Origin: Taibaiella sp.
Lineage (GTDB): Bacteria > Bacteroidota > Bacteroidia > Chitinophagales > Chitinophagaceae
NCBI GenBank assembly: GCA_021740995.1
Contig: JAIOYR010000001.1
Span: 81,756-145,755, forward strand
Direction of reading: 5' to 3'
Length of the DNA: 64,000 nt
The first letter of the stretch is position 1. Every line of letters begins with the position of its first letter. The notes beneath the pieces are model-generated. The model saw nothing but the letters and a program-made list of their open reading frames with translations, was not told where the DNA came from and did not search any database. Shown one piece after another: positions 1 to 8,873 of this stretch. The translations under genes were made by a program, and so were the position numbers.

Positions 1-1
1 A

Positions 2-538
2 CAAGCGCTGAAATCGCTGCAGGGTAGTGGCATGGGTATGGGTCTTGCCGGAAATGTGCCGGCACCCGGGGATAATACCTATATGCGCTATGTAGATAGC
101 TCACTTGCATCTATCAAAACAGGTGATACGCTTGATGCCTTTCGCAAGTACATTATGGCAATTCGCCTCAACCCCGCACTGGCTGAAAAAGCAATGGCAG
201 AAAACAGCAATAGCAGTGTGCAAAACCAGCAATATGACTTGGCAATAAAGCAGTATGATATGATGATGAAGCTAAATAATGGAAATCCTTTTTACTACTT
301 TCTCAGAGGGTGTGCTTATTTTGGTATCAACGATATGCAGGGGGCAATCAGCGACTGGGAGAAGGCAGTAAAAATGAATTCAAAGGATGTGCAGCAATCC
401 GCCGCTTACAATCTCAGTGTGGCATACGACTCTGTGCACAACGCTGCAAAGGCGTATTACTATATCAATAAGGCACAGGAGCTGGGTTACAAAGCAGCCC
501 CCGATTTTGTAGCAAAGCTGAAGGGAAAAGTGAAGTAA
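2..538 (+). CDS. TPR-repeat protein, 5' end outside window
   Basis: The frame is open back to the first bases of the window, so the ATG at 32 in the ORF track is probably internal and the gene starts upstream. The visible part has degenerate tetratricopeptide helices: a segment around 'YDLAIKQYDMMMKLNNGNP' followed by 'FYYFLRGCAYFGINDMQGAI' and 'AAYNLSVAYDSVHNAAKAYY', i.e. two to three 34-residue units with the usual small residues and Tyr/Ala pattern. TPRs are protein-docking scaffolds. No enzyme domain is visible in this fragment. The stop lies 22 nt before the next gene on the same strand, so co-transcription is plausible. Specific function unknown. Confidence 0.7.
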   Translation, partial: QALKSLQGSGMGMGLAGNVPAPGDNTYMRYVDSSLASIKTGDTLDAFRKYIMAIRLNPALAEKAMAENSNSSVQNQQYDLAIKQYDMMMKLNNGNPFYYFLRGCAYFGINDMQGAISDWEKAVKMNSKDVQQSAAYNLSVAYDSVHNAAKAYYYINKAQELGYKAAPDFVAKLKGKVK

Positions 539-560
539 TATATTTGGCAAATTTCGATCA

Positions 561-1664
561 ATGGAACCACTTAAGAACATGTATAATCCTGCTTTTTTGC
601 AGCGGGTGGCGGATGTTGCAACGGCGTCAATCAAGGGTTTTGATAGCGCTACTTTTCTCAAGGATGTCTTTGCAGATGGCTGGGAGCAGCTGGAGCTGAA
701 GCAACGCATAAGGCGCATCAGCACTGTGCTGCACAGCCAGTTGCCCGGCAAGTTTCCTGCCGATGTAAAGCAGTTATTGAATTTTACAAGAGCGCTGCAT
801 AAAATGTCTGGCAGAGACGATAGCTTCCTGTATATGTTTGTGCCGGACTATATTGAGCAGTATGGCACGGCGCATGTGCAGGAGTCGCTGGCGGCTATGG
901 AGACAGTAACTATTCTTAGCAGTTGCGAGTTCGCTATACGGCCGTTTATTATCGAAGATAAGGTTGCCGTATTGAAAGTAATGCTTGGCTGGACGTCGCA
1001 TGAGCATGCATCGGTGCGTCGGCTCGCAAGTGAGGGTTGCAGACCCAGGCTTCCATGGGCTATGGCATTGCCGGAGTTGAAAAAGGACCCTTCTCTCATA
1101 TTGCCGATACTGGATAAATTGAAAAATGACCCATCTGAATTTGTGAGAAAAAGTGTTGCTAATAACCTTAATGATATAGCCAAAGATAATCAGGCAGTAT
1201 TGCTGGCATTGACAAAGAAGTGGATGGGCAGCAGCAAAAATACAGATTGGATATTAAAGCACGGTTGTCGCACACTGCTAAAGAAGGCTGACGTAACGGC
1301 ACTGCAAATGTTTGGTCTGTCGCACGAGCCACAGAGTAAGGTGGATAATCTGAAGCTACAACATAATAGCTTGAAAATAGGGGAGCATCTGCACTTTTCA
1401 TTTACCCTCACCAGTGAATCGACTGTTCCAGCTGCGCTACGCGTAGAGTATGCTATTACATATGCCAAAGCCAACGATAAACAAAGCCGCAAGGTGTTCA
1501 AGATCACAGAGAATACCTATCAGCCTGGTCAGGTAGCAAGGTTCAGCCGTAAACAGTCTTTTGCCGACATGACCACCCGCAAACATTATGCAGGCGCACA
1601 CTCTATTGCGATACTGATCAATGGTCAGGAGCAGGCCGGGATTGAGTTTATAGTGACATCCTGA
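561..1664 (+). CDS. alkC: AlkC-type DNA alkylation repair glycosylase with C-terminal Ig-like domain
   Basis: 367 aa. Residues about 1-250 form a HEAT-like helical repeat array with 'HASVRRLASEGCRPRLPWA' and 'FVRKSVANNLNDIAKD', which I recognise from the AlkC/AlkD superfamily of non-base-flipping DNA glycosylases (known to excise N3-methyladenine and N7-methylguanine type lesions). Residues about 260-367 look like a beta-sandwich (alternating hydrophobic strands, 'LKIGEHLHFSFTLTSES'), matching the Ig-like C-terminal domain of the longer AlkC subgroup. The length agrees with that subgroup. Cytoplasmic, no signal peptide. An alternative start is the ATG at 579. AlkC rather than AlkD is favoured because of the extra domain. 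Confidence 0.82.
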   Translation: MEPLKNMYNPAFLQRVADVATASIKGFDSATFLKDVFADGWEQLELKQRIRRISTVLHSQLPGKFPADVKQLLNFTRALHKMSGRDDSFLYMFVPDYIEQYGTAHVQESLAAMETVTILSSCEFAIRPFIIEDKVAVLKVMLGWTSHEHASVRRLASEGCRPRLPWAMALPELKKDPSLILPILDKLKNDPSEFVRKSVANNLNDIAKDNQAVLLALTKKWMGSSKNTDWILKHGCRTLLKKADVTALQMFGLSHEPQSKVDNLKLQHNSLKIGEHLHFSFTLTSESTVPAALRVEYAITYAKANDKQSRKVFKITENTYQPGQVARFSRKQSFADMTTRKHYAGAHSIAILINGQEQAGIEFIVTS

Positions 1665-1740
1665 GTGCAGCAGGTGTGACCGATATGTGCTGCAATTATT
1701 GCCGCTGTGGTTAACGCTGAGTTAGATAATTCAGGTGTAG

Positions 1741-2232
1741 TCACTTGTGCTTTATTGACTTAATCTGGAAATAGGTAATCGGAATTATGAGTAATACGAT
1801 TGACAGAAACAGCATCCAGCTGACGATTATTTTATTGGCCTCCGGAAATATGATTGCAAACAGAATAAAAATGAAGATAATACCCATTGTAAATCTTAGT
1901 ATGAGTAGCGCTTTTACAGCTAGCGCGTACTGTATCGGGGCATTTCTTTCGGTGATGGTAACCGGGTAGTTAAGAAGGTGTGGGTGCCTGCCGACGATAT
2001 GTAAAATTGCAAACACAAATGTTGCAAAAGGTGGCAGTACAAAAACAGATAGCCTGCTGCCGTAGCGGCCTATATTTCCATCGCTATCGAAATGCAGCGG
2101 AATTGTATCTGGTAGTGTATGAAAGAGTGCCAGGGGGATAAGCCATACTGTTACAATTGCTACCCAGCCAGCGATTGCCAGAAATTTTTCAGAGTCTGAG
2201 AGTTGTATTTTGATTCTCGGTCTGCTATACAT
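1741..2232 (-). CDS. DUF1648 membrane protein
   Basis: 163 aa with four or so hydrophobic segments. The motif 'LPDTIPLHFDSDGNIGRYGSR' near residues 40-60 is the hallmark of DUF1648, the N-terminal module also found in SdpI-like immunity proteins. Here only the DUF1648 unit plus extra helices is present; there is no full SdpI domain. It is the last gene of a minus-strand unit, starting 31 nt after the polyprenyl glycosylphosphotransferase stop. The role is unknown; its place suggests a membrane accessory to envelope biogenesis, but that is inference. Confidence 0.7.
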   Translation of the reverse strand: MYSRPRIKIQLSDSEKFLAIAGWVAIVTVWLIPLALFHTLPDTIPLHFDSDGNIGRYGSRLSVFVLPPFATFVFAILHIVGRHPHLLNYPVTITERNAPIQYALAVKALLILRFTMGIIFIFILFAIIFPEANKIIVSWMLFLSIVLLIIPITYFQIKSIKHK

Positions 2233-2263
2233 TTTCCAATAGTATGGCGATAAAAATACAGCA

Positions 2264-3688
2264 TTATTTGCCCCTTCCCTGAAAGATAACCATAAAAGTG
2301 TAAAGTATAATTTTTACATCCAGTGCCAGCGAGCAGTTTTCTATATAGAGCAGGTCATACTTCATACGCTCTATCATTTCGTTTACATTTTCGGCATAGC
2401 CAAACTGTACCATGCCCCAGGATGTAAGACCGGGTTTTACCTTGTGCAGGTATTTGTAGTGTGGGTGTTTTTCGCTTATCAGGTCTATATAGTGCTTGCG
2501 TTCTGGTCGTGGTCCTACCAGCGACATGTCGCCCTTTAGTATGTTCACAAACTGTGGCAGTTCGTCTATACGCCATTTGCGCATAAAACGGCCCCATTTT
2601 GTGATGCGTGGGTCCATCTTGCTCGACAATGCGGGCCCTGCTATCTCCGCTTCCAGAAACATGGAGCGAAATTTGTAGATGTAGAAAGGCTTGCCAAAAA
2701 GGCCTATTCGCTCCTGCTTGTATATAACCCCACCTTTAGAGGATAGTTTTACCATGATTGCAGTAAATATCAGAAAGGGAGATAGTACGATAAGAGATGT
2801 AGCGGATATGAGTATGTCTATAACACGCTTACATACCCGTTGCCAATCGGGCATGAGGTCAGGATGTATGTGTATCAGCACTGCATCATACACATTACTG
2901 GTCTTTACAGAGCCGGAGATTATGTCGTAATAGTCGGGCAATACCTTCACCACCACCGGTCTATAGCTTAGTCTGGTAAGTATGTTTTCGAGCAGGTGGT
3001 GCTCCGATGAATCTACGGCTACTATCACTTCTTCTATTTCATGTTCATCTATTATGTTTTCGAGCTGAGATAGATGCCCTAATTGTGGCAGGTATTTGCT
3101 CATGCCGTTGCTTGCCTCCTTGCTTGAGTAGATGAAACCCTTGAAGATATTGCCCAGCGCACGTGGATTGTCCAGTACCTGCTTGTATATGTTTATGGCT
3201 TGCTGATTACCTCCTATTACCAGTGTGTTGAAGCCTACTTTGCCACTTACAAGATTGCGTTTCACCCTGTATAGTATCCATAATCTGAAGGTAAGCGCAA
3301 AGGTGGTGTGTATAAGCAGGTATCTGCTTATAGTGTTCATAAAGTAGGAGTAGTTACCGGTGTCATTTCCGAAAACAATTACAGATACTACTATACAGCC
3401 CAGTATACAGGATATAAGTGTACGGTTTATTTCATTCAGCCTCGATTTTCGGTAAAGGTCAAAATAGGTTCCGGATAACAAATAGGCTATCAACCAGCCG
3501 GAAGGTATTACTATGAGTACGTTAAGGTAGTCTCTTGTATGAAATTTCTGCAGCGTACTTGCATAGTCTATGCCTGTAAGGAAATGCTGGCGGTACATCC
3601 AGAAGCAGAACCAGGACAATGCAGCAGCCACATAGTCAAGTGCTACCAATTGCCTGATGGCGTTCCGTTTCATTTTATTCAGGCGCAT
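2264..3688 (-). CDS. Exopolysaccharide polyprenyl glycosylphosphotransferase (WcaJ/WbaP family)
   Basis: 474 aa. The N-terminal half has four to five membrane helices, followed by a nucleotide-binding-like domain ('LVIGGNQQAINIYKQV'), a further helix near residue 280 and the C-terminal catalytic bacterial sugar transferase domain with 'YKQERIGLFGKPFYIYKFRS', 'WRIDELPQFVNILKGDMSL' and 'GPRPE'. The family transfers a hexose-1-phosphate from a nucleotide sugar to undecaprenyl phosphate, the first committed step of capsule, O-unit or exopolysaccharide assembly. It starts 4 nt after the upstream lipoprotein gene, so the two are co-transcribed. No glycosyltransferases, Wzx or Wzy lie next to it here. 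Confidence 0.9.
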   Translation of the reverse strand: MRLNKMKRNAIRQLVALDYVAAALSWFCFWMYRQHFLTGIDYASTLQKFHTRDYLNVLIVIPSGWLIAYLLSGTYFDLYRKSRLNEINRTLISCILGCIVVSVIVFGNDTGNYSYFMNTISRYLLIHTTFALTFRLWILYRVKRNLVSGKVGFNTLVIGGNQQAINIYKQVLDNPRALGNIFKGFIYSSKEASNGMSKYLPQLGHLSQLENIIDEHEIEEVIVAVDSSEHHLLENILTRLSYRPVVVKVLPDYYDIISGSVKTSNVYDAVLIHIHPDLMPDWQRVCKRVIDILISATSLIVLSPFLIFTAIMVKLSSKGGVIYKQERIGLFGKPFYIYKFRSMFLEAEIAGPALSSKMDPRITKWGRFMRKWRIDELPQFVNILKGDMSLVGPRPERKHYIDLISEKHPHYKYLHKVKPGLTSWGMVQFGYAENVNEMIERMKYDLLYIENCSLALDVKIILYTFMVIFQGRGK

Positions 3689-3692
3689 CCGC

Positions 3693-4538
3693 TTAGAAAG
3701 TTACCAGTTTTATATTGTCAATTAATAACCTTCCACTTGTTTGTCCTGAAAGTAATTTTGTTTTGATAAACAGATGATAAGTGCCGCCGGGATACTCGCT
3801 AACTGTTGAAGTTACGTTCATGTAGAACTTTTGCCAGGTGCTGCTGGGGTTTACTCCGGTTATGTCTTTGTAGGCGTATAGGGTGCCTATGCTTGCTCGC
3901 ATTGAAAGTTCAAATGGTATTGTACTTTTATAATCGAACTCAATAAAAGATGCTCCTGTGTTTATAGAGAAACCTGCGCTTGTGCTGTCCAGGGAATAGT
4001 CGTCAACAGCATTCAGATACACAGCGCCGGTTCCCGATCCATTAAAGACTAATGAGTCAGCATTCACAGCCATAAGACTGGTTGTTCCCGCCTTATTTGA
4101 GAATTTTGTAATTCCGGATTCGAACTGTGAAATGAAATTTATTTTTGCCGAATCAAAATAGCCTGTTTTAGGCGTGTGGTATATAATTTTACCGGGCTGG
4201 TCTGCAAGGGATAATGTGTCTATTGTGTAGAAAGGGTAGGCTACAGGTCGCTCATTGCGCCCATTGATGGGTATGCCGGGTGCAAATTGTACGCTACCAT
4301 TACCGGATGCGAGAATGGGAATAGTGGCGGGTAGATCAAAAGCCCCTACAGGGTTGTTGTTGTAGTATACCCATACGTTTGTGATTTTGTGAGATTGATT
4401 GCCCTCAAACGAAAAAGAATCAATTCGAATGTAAGTAGGTGTTTTTTCGGCAGGGTTTATAATGTTACAACCTTCGAAAGAAACCAACAGTGATAGTAAT
4501 ATAGATGTATATATAAATCTTAAGTAAATATTCGACAT
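3693..4538 (-). CDS. Secreted lipoprotein of unknown function, beta-rich
   Basis: 281 aa with a lipoprotein signal ('SILLSLLVSFEGCN', Cys at about residue 24). The body is rich in Ser/Thr/Gly and short beta strands; the last 130 residues ('TWQKFYMNVTS...', ending 'LLIDNIKLVTF') have the look of a jelly-roll carbohydrate-binding-like fold. I do not recognise a named family. The gene sits between an oxidoreductase and the polyprenyl sugar transferase with 4-33 nt gaps, so a role at the cell surface tied to polysaccharide assembly or retention is possible. That role is inferred only from position. Confidence 0.6.
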   Translation of the reverse strand: MSNIYLRFIYTSILLSLLVSFEGCNIINPAEKTPTYIRIDSFSFEGNQSHKITNVWVYYNNNPVGAFDLPATIPILASGNGSVQFAPGIPINGRNERPVAYPFYTIDTLSLADQPGKIIYHTPKTGYFDSAKINFISQFESGITKFSNKAGTTSLMAVNADSLVFNGSGTGAVYLNAVDDYSLDSTSAGFSINTGASFIEFDYKSTIPFELSMRASIGTLYAYKDITGVNPSSTWQKFYMNVTSTVSEYPGGTYHLFIKTKLLSGQTSGRLLIDNIKLVTF

Positions 4539-4571
4539 GTTAACCCTTTCGTATAGTAACGTAATATTTTG

Positions 4572-5558
4572 TTAAACATTGTGCAGCTCGTTGTGCAAAC
4601 TCATCTTTTTGAGAATTTGGTGCGCTACATCCATTGCCTGGTACCCATCGTATACCGAAACACGCACCGACTTGTCGTCGATGATAGCAGCAGCAAACTC
4701 AGCTAACTCTGATTTTATGGCGTTTGAAGAGGTTATTTCCGGAGCCTGCACTGAGAGTATTTTGGTGGCACCGTTACCCAACTCTATCGGGAAATCCATC
4801 ATTTCCATTGGTGCATCAGTTTCTTTCAGGCGGATTATTTCTGTCTTTTTCTCCAGAAAATCTACGCCGATATATGCATCTCGCTGGAAAATGCGCATTT
4901 TACGCATTTTTTTCAATGATATTCTGCTTGATGTCAGGTTTGCAACGCATCCGTTGTCAAATTCGATACGTGCATTTGCGATATCTGCAGTTTCACTGAG
5001 TACGGATACGCCACTGGCAGATATTCGTTTTACAGGCGATTTTACCATGCAAAGTACTATATCTATATCATGTATCATCAAATCCAGTATAACAGATACA
5101 TCTGTGCCTCTGGGGTTAAATTGAGATAGTCTGTGTGCTTCTATGAACATTGGTTGCAACTGATATTCGCTCAATGCCAAAAAAGCCGGATTGTATCGCT
5201 CTACATGTCCTATCTGACATTTTACATTCGCTTCTTTTACCAGCTTTACCAGTTCCATTCCTTCCTCAAGCGTATTCGCAAGCGGTTTTTCTATAAAAAC
5301 ATGCTTACCATTGTGCAGGCATTTTTTTGCAAGTGCATAGTGAGTAGTAGTAGTAGATATGATATCAACAGCATCCACATCAGCTATCAATTTTTCTATA
5401 TCAATATATCGCGGAATTTTAAACTGGTCTATGGTTGCAGAAGCCTGAGCATCATCCGGGTCATAAAAGCCAACAAGGCTTATGTCTTTTATTTGCAGCC
5501 ATTGCGCAATGTGAATCTTACCCAAATGGCCGGCTCCGAAAATTCCTATTCTTAGCAT
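4572..5558 (-). CDS. Gfo/Idh/MocA family NAD(P)-dependent oxidoreductase
   Basis: 328 aa. The N-terminal Rossmann fold is clear ('RIGIFGAGHLGKIHIAQW'), followed by 'KHVFIEKPLANTLEEG' (EKP, the conserved Lys/Pro motif) and 'GHVERYNPAF'. The C-terminal alpha/beta domain contains 'ILDLMIHDIDIVL', which carries the His/Asp pair used in catalysis or substrate binding. Members oxidise or reduce sugars, often nucleotide sugars of surface polysaccharides. It is the first gene of the minus-strand unit that includes the polyprenyl glycosylphosphotransferase, which supports a sugar-nucleotide substrate. The exact substrate cannot be read from the sequence. Confidence 0.87.
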   Translation of the reverse strand: MLRIGIFGAGHLGKIHIAQWLQIKDISLVGFYDPDDAQASATIDQFKIPRYIDIEKLIADVDAVDIISTTTTHYALAKKCLHNGKHVFIEKPLANTLEEGMELVKLVKEANVKCQIGHVERYNPAFLALSEYQLQPMFIEAHRLSQFNPRGTDVSVILDLMIHDIDIVLCMVKSPVKRISASGVSVLSETADIANARIEFDNGCVANLTSSRISLKKMRKMRIFQRDAYIGVDFLEKKTEIIRLKETDAPMEMMDFPIELGNGATKILSVQAPEITSSNAIKSELAEFAAAIIDDKSVRVSVYDGYQAMDVAHQILKKMSLHNELHNV

Positions 5559-6148
5559 TATTAAATAAAAGTGTTGATTTTGAAGTGCTTTTTCTTTCCC
5601 GTATATTTTTGCGCAAGATAGTAATAATACTGTAAGAATATTATTGCTGTTCGGCGTGTATTTCCATGCAATTTTTCACTAAATGACAATATACTTTAAT
5701 AAAAACCCCCGCCGTGCATTTTACTAGGTATTAATTAATTCAGTAGATTCTATGATTGTAATCTATATTCTGAATTACAATTTGATTAGATAGTGAAAAT
5801 TGACTATTTAATATAAGTGACTGTATAGGGTTAAATAATATAGTTTTTGTTCAATGATAAATTTTGTGCTATTTTTTTTAGAAATGTTTTTGCTTTTTCA
5901 AGAACTTATTTATCTTTACGCCGATAAGGAATTTTTATAGGTCATTTTTAACGTTTGGAAGAATCAATTTTAATAGAAATAATAGTATTCTTTAGTGTTT
6001 GAAAATTTGTTGTCAATTATTTAGCACAGTAATGCGCTCGGTGATAGTATTTAGTATATATTTGCACTCTGTAAGTTGAAAAAAACAGGTATTTACCTTG
6101 AGATTATTATATTAACGCACATTTATAAATTTAACAAAAATTACACGT
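5559..6148. other. AT-rich 590-bp divergent intergenic region
   Basis: This gap separates the minus-strand polysaccharide unit from the gld operon. It is distinctly richer in A+T than its flanks and has no credible ORF or RNA gene. It must hold the two divergent promoters. The only clean promoter box I can place is the one in front of gldK. Its unusual length for this compact region leaves room for regulatory sites that I cannot identify. Confidence 0.6.
6057..6064 (+). promoter_or_regulatory. Candidate -7 box (TATATTTG) for the gld operon
   Basis: TATATTTG fits the Bacteroidota consensus TAnnTTTG. It lies about 85 nt before the gldK ATG, giving a 5' leader of about 75-80 nt. No good -33 TTG element is visible at the usual distance, so the call is tentative. 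Confidence 0.4.
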
Positions 6149-7963
6149 ATGTACATAAAGAGATCCTTGTTGTTCGCTGGAGTTCTATTTATTACCGCAT
6201 CCTCTTTATCAACAAATTCTATCGCTCAAGAGAACCCAAATTATCATAAGTCACGCACTCGTCCTGTTATACCATACAGGCATGTAACGCTTGCTGCGCC
6301 TCCAGGAATGGTTTATGTTCCGGGTGGGTCTGTGACAATTAAATACAGTCAGTCTTCTACTGATACAAACAGCAAGAAAAGAGTAAGTCTCAGCTCGTTT
6401 TACATTGACAAAACAGAAGTCACCAACCAGCAGTATCGTATGTTTACTGAGTGGGTGATTGACTCTATTGCAATAGTTAATTATCTGAAAGATGACAAAT
6501 ATTTCCTTGACCCACCTCCGGGCGGTTACAAAGACGAGTCTGCCAAGACTGATCTTGCCAAGGTAGATACAGCATCTGTCGTAAAAGACACAATTCCAAG
6601 TTATATGGGGTCTGAGCCTACTGCTGCTACTGCTCCTGTCATAGATACTGCTACTACTCCTAAATTTACTACGTCATCTGCTGTAACAGACAGTAATGGT
6701 AAAATTATCAGGAGGCGCATCGACTGGGCAAACATTAAACACAAGGATATCTTCGAAAGTAACGACGACGAAATTAAAGCAAAGATTGCTCCAATGTTCG
6801 ATCCGGTTACGGGTAAAATACGCGAAGAGTTGTATGTTTATAATTTTACTTACCTGAAAGCAACGGGTACTAACAAAAATGTAAAAATTGGCGAATACAC
6901 TACCGAGCCTATAAACGTATATCCTGATGAGAAAATATGGTTTAAGGATATGAACAACTCTCAGGTTGACATCCTTGTAGAAAACTACTTCACACAGCCT
7001 CCATTTGATGACTACCCTGTTGTAGGTGTAACCTGGAAGCAAGCACGTGCTTTCGCAGCATGGAGAAGTCATACTAATTTTGATTACGCTAAAATTGCTG
7101 ATTATTTAAGGTACTACAAACTGCAGTACAGTTTGCCATCAGAAGCACAGTGGGTTTATGCTGCCGGTAAGGACATAAAAAACACTAAACAGCAAGTTGC
7201 TGAACCAGAACCAGACATAGTTGATACCGTTGCAGTTGTAGCTACAGATACTGCTGCCGCAATGATGCCGACAACTGATAGTGCTGCGCTAGCTGCAGCA
7301 CCTACCACAGAGATACCGGTAACTGAAGCAACCGAAGAAGAAGGTGGTAAAAAGAAGAAAAAAAGTAAAAAACAGAGAAGACAAGAAGAAGAAGAGGCTG
7401 CAGCTGCAGAAGAAGCAGCAATGGTAGCAGTTGATAAGAAAGTTACTCCTTCAAAACCAGATAAAAATGCTACTCCAGTTGATAAAGATCGCAACGGTAA
7501 TCTACTTGTAAACTTTAAGCAGGAGGAAGGTGATTATACCGAAGATGGTGCAAACTTTACCCTCCCGGTTATGTCTTATGCACCAAATGAATATGGAGTG
7601 TATAACATGGTAGGTAACGTTGCTGAGTGGGTTCTGGATGCTTATAGTCCTTCTGCTTTCGCTTTCGTTTCTGATGTAAATCCGGTATTGTTGTACGATG
7701 CTGATCCTAAGGATGCTGATGCGATGAAACGTAAGGTTGTAAGAGGTGGTTCTTTTGTAAGTAACGCCAAAGCACTTAGTCCTTTCACACGTGATTACGA
7801 ATTACAGGATAATCTACATTGCTTCATTGGTTTCAGATGTGTAATGTCTGCTCCTGAGATATTGACTAAAACTGTTGCTACACGTAGAAAAGAAACAAGC
7901 AGCGCAAAACCTGTTACAACAAAAAAGACCACAACAACTACAAAATCAAAAAGCAAAAAATAG
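6149..7963 (+). CDS. gldK: GldK/PorK-type T9SS and gliding-motility protein
   Basis: 604 aa. The fold is of the formylglycine-generating enzyme (FGE/SUMF1) type: 'PPGMVYVPGGSVTIKYS', 'FYIDKTEVTNQQYRMF', 'DDYPVVGVTWKQARAFAAW', 'YSLPSEAQWVYAA', 'EYGVYNMVGNVAEWVLDAY' and 'VVRGGSFVS'. In T9SS organisms this protein forms the periplasmic/outer-membrane ring with GldN. The N-terminus has a cleavable signal ('FITASSLSTNSIAQ') but no lipobox Cys, unlike the usual lipoprotein GldK. Residues about 350-450 are a low-complexity Ala/Glu/Lys insert inside the FGE fold, and the last 35 residues are Thr/Lys rich. gldL, gldM and gldN follow on the same strand. Identity is certain from domain plus synteny. Confidence 0.93.
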   Translation: MYIKRSLLFAGVLFITASSLSTNSIAQENPNYHKSRTRPVIPYRHVTLAAPPGMVYVPGGSVTIKYSQSSTDTNSKKRVSLSSFYIDKTEVTNQQYRMFTEWVIDSIAIVNYLKDDKYFLDPPPGGYKDESAKTDLAKVDTASVVKDTIPSYMGSEPTAATAPVIDTATTPKFTTSSAVTDSNGKIIRRRIDWANIKHKDIFESNDDEIKAKIAPMFDPVTGKIREELYVYNFTYLKATGTNKNVKIGEYTTEPINVYPDEKIWFKDMNNSQVDILVENYFTQPPFDDYPVVGVTWKQARAFAAWRSHTNFDYAKIADYLRYYKLQYSLPSEAQWVYAAGKDIKNTKQQVAEPEPDIVDTVAVVATDTAAAMMPTTDSAALAAAPTTEIPVTEATEEEGGKKKKKSKKQRRQEEEEAAAAEEAAMVAVDKKVTPSKPDKNATPVDKDRNGNLLVNFKQEEGDYTEDGANFTLPVMSYAPNEYGVYNMVGNVAEWVLDAYSPSAFAFVSDVNPVLLYDADPKDADAMKRKVVRGGSFVSNAKALSPFTRDYELQDNLHCFIGFRCVMSAPEILTKTVATRRKETSSAKPVTTKKTTTTTKSKSKK

Positions 7964-8043
7964 TTCATCACAACAATTGGTTTTATAAAATTTAATTCTA
8001 AACATACACTCAACAATAGTTCTCACTCACAAATCCAACAAAT

Positions 8044-8778
8044 ATGAGCAGTCAAAATCAAAAAAAGAAAATTGGGCTTAATTCCGTAATTTCTTTCGGT
8101 GCCAGCGTGGTAATCCTGGGTCTGATGTTTAAAATTCTTCACTGGAAAGGTGGTGAAATCATGATCGGCGTTGGTCTCGCCACAGAAGCATTGCTTTTCG
8201 CAATTCTTGGTTGGGCTGCAAGAGTGTCTCCGGAAGAAGAGGCTGCTGAGGCAGGTTCCGGTACTAATTTAAGTGAATTATTGTCAAGTGCTGTTACTCC
8301 TAAAATAGTAGAAGGTCTGACAAATGGTTTCAAGCAGTTTACACAAACTGTTCAGTCTGTTAATCAGATTGCAGGTTCTGCTAATTCAGCTGGTAACTTT
8401 ATCAAAGAAATAGAAACTGCTACAGGTGATGTGAAGAAATTCCGCGACAATATGACTTCTGTTTCCGGTGGTTTCGATGCATTCAACAAATCATTGCAGG
8501 CAGTAAGCCAGATGTCTGGTATATCTGTTACAATGATGAAAGAATTTGAAAGTGCTGGTCAGGGCATGAAGTCTTTCACCAAAAGCATTGGTGACATGAA
8601 CGCAAATTTCGACCAGTTCAACAAAACTCTTAGTGCTATCAATCAGATGACAGCTGCTTCTCAGGGTATGATGAAAGAATTTGAATCTGCTACTAACAGT
8701 ATGAAAGCGTACAACAAAGGTATTACTGATCTTGCGCGTATTTACCAAGCTCAGGTTGATGCTTTTAAGAAAGGCTAA
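8044..8778 (+). CDS. gldL: GldL inner-membrane motor component of T9SS
   Basis: 244 aa. Two membrane helices lie at residues 12-32 and 38-58 ('FGASVVILGLMFKILHWKG', 'MIGVGLATEALLFAILGWA'), the standard GldL hairpin. GldL pairs with GldM to form the proton-driven motor that powers T9SS export and gliding. After residue 95 comes a helical tail made of three imperfect repeats (about 96-143, 144-188, 189-233) sharing 'F.FN..L..I.QM' and 'MMKEFESA' elements; this is an internal duplication. The gene begins 80 nt after gldK and is followed 95 nt later by gldM. Confidence 0.95.
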   Translation: MSSQNQKKKIGLNSVISFGASVVILGLMFKILHWKGGEIMIGVGLATEALLFAILGWAARVSPEEEAAEAGSGTNLSELLSSAVTPKIVEGLTNGFKQFTQTVQSVNQIAGSANSAGNFIKEIETATGDVKKFRDNMTSVSGGFDAFNKSLQAVSQMSGISVTMMKEFESAGQGMKSFTKSIGDMNANFDQFNKTLSAINQMTAASQGMMKEFESATNSMKAYNKGITDLARIYQAQVDAFKKG

Positions 8779-8873
8779 TCTTCTGAATTTTATAGATAGA
8801 TTTATAGCATTATTATTATTTAACATTATATTTTCGGAAGACCCATTCAGAAAATTTAAAAATATATAAACGC

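Noticed and set aside
380-1507. Minus-strand ORFs (123, 77, 111, 77, 105 aa) across the TPR and alkC genes
   Set aside because: They are shadows of plus-strand genes with clear family motifs and show no domain, signal or start context of their own.
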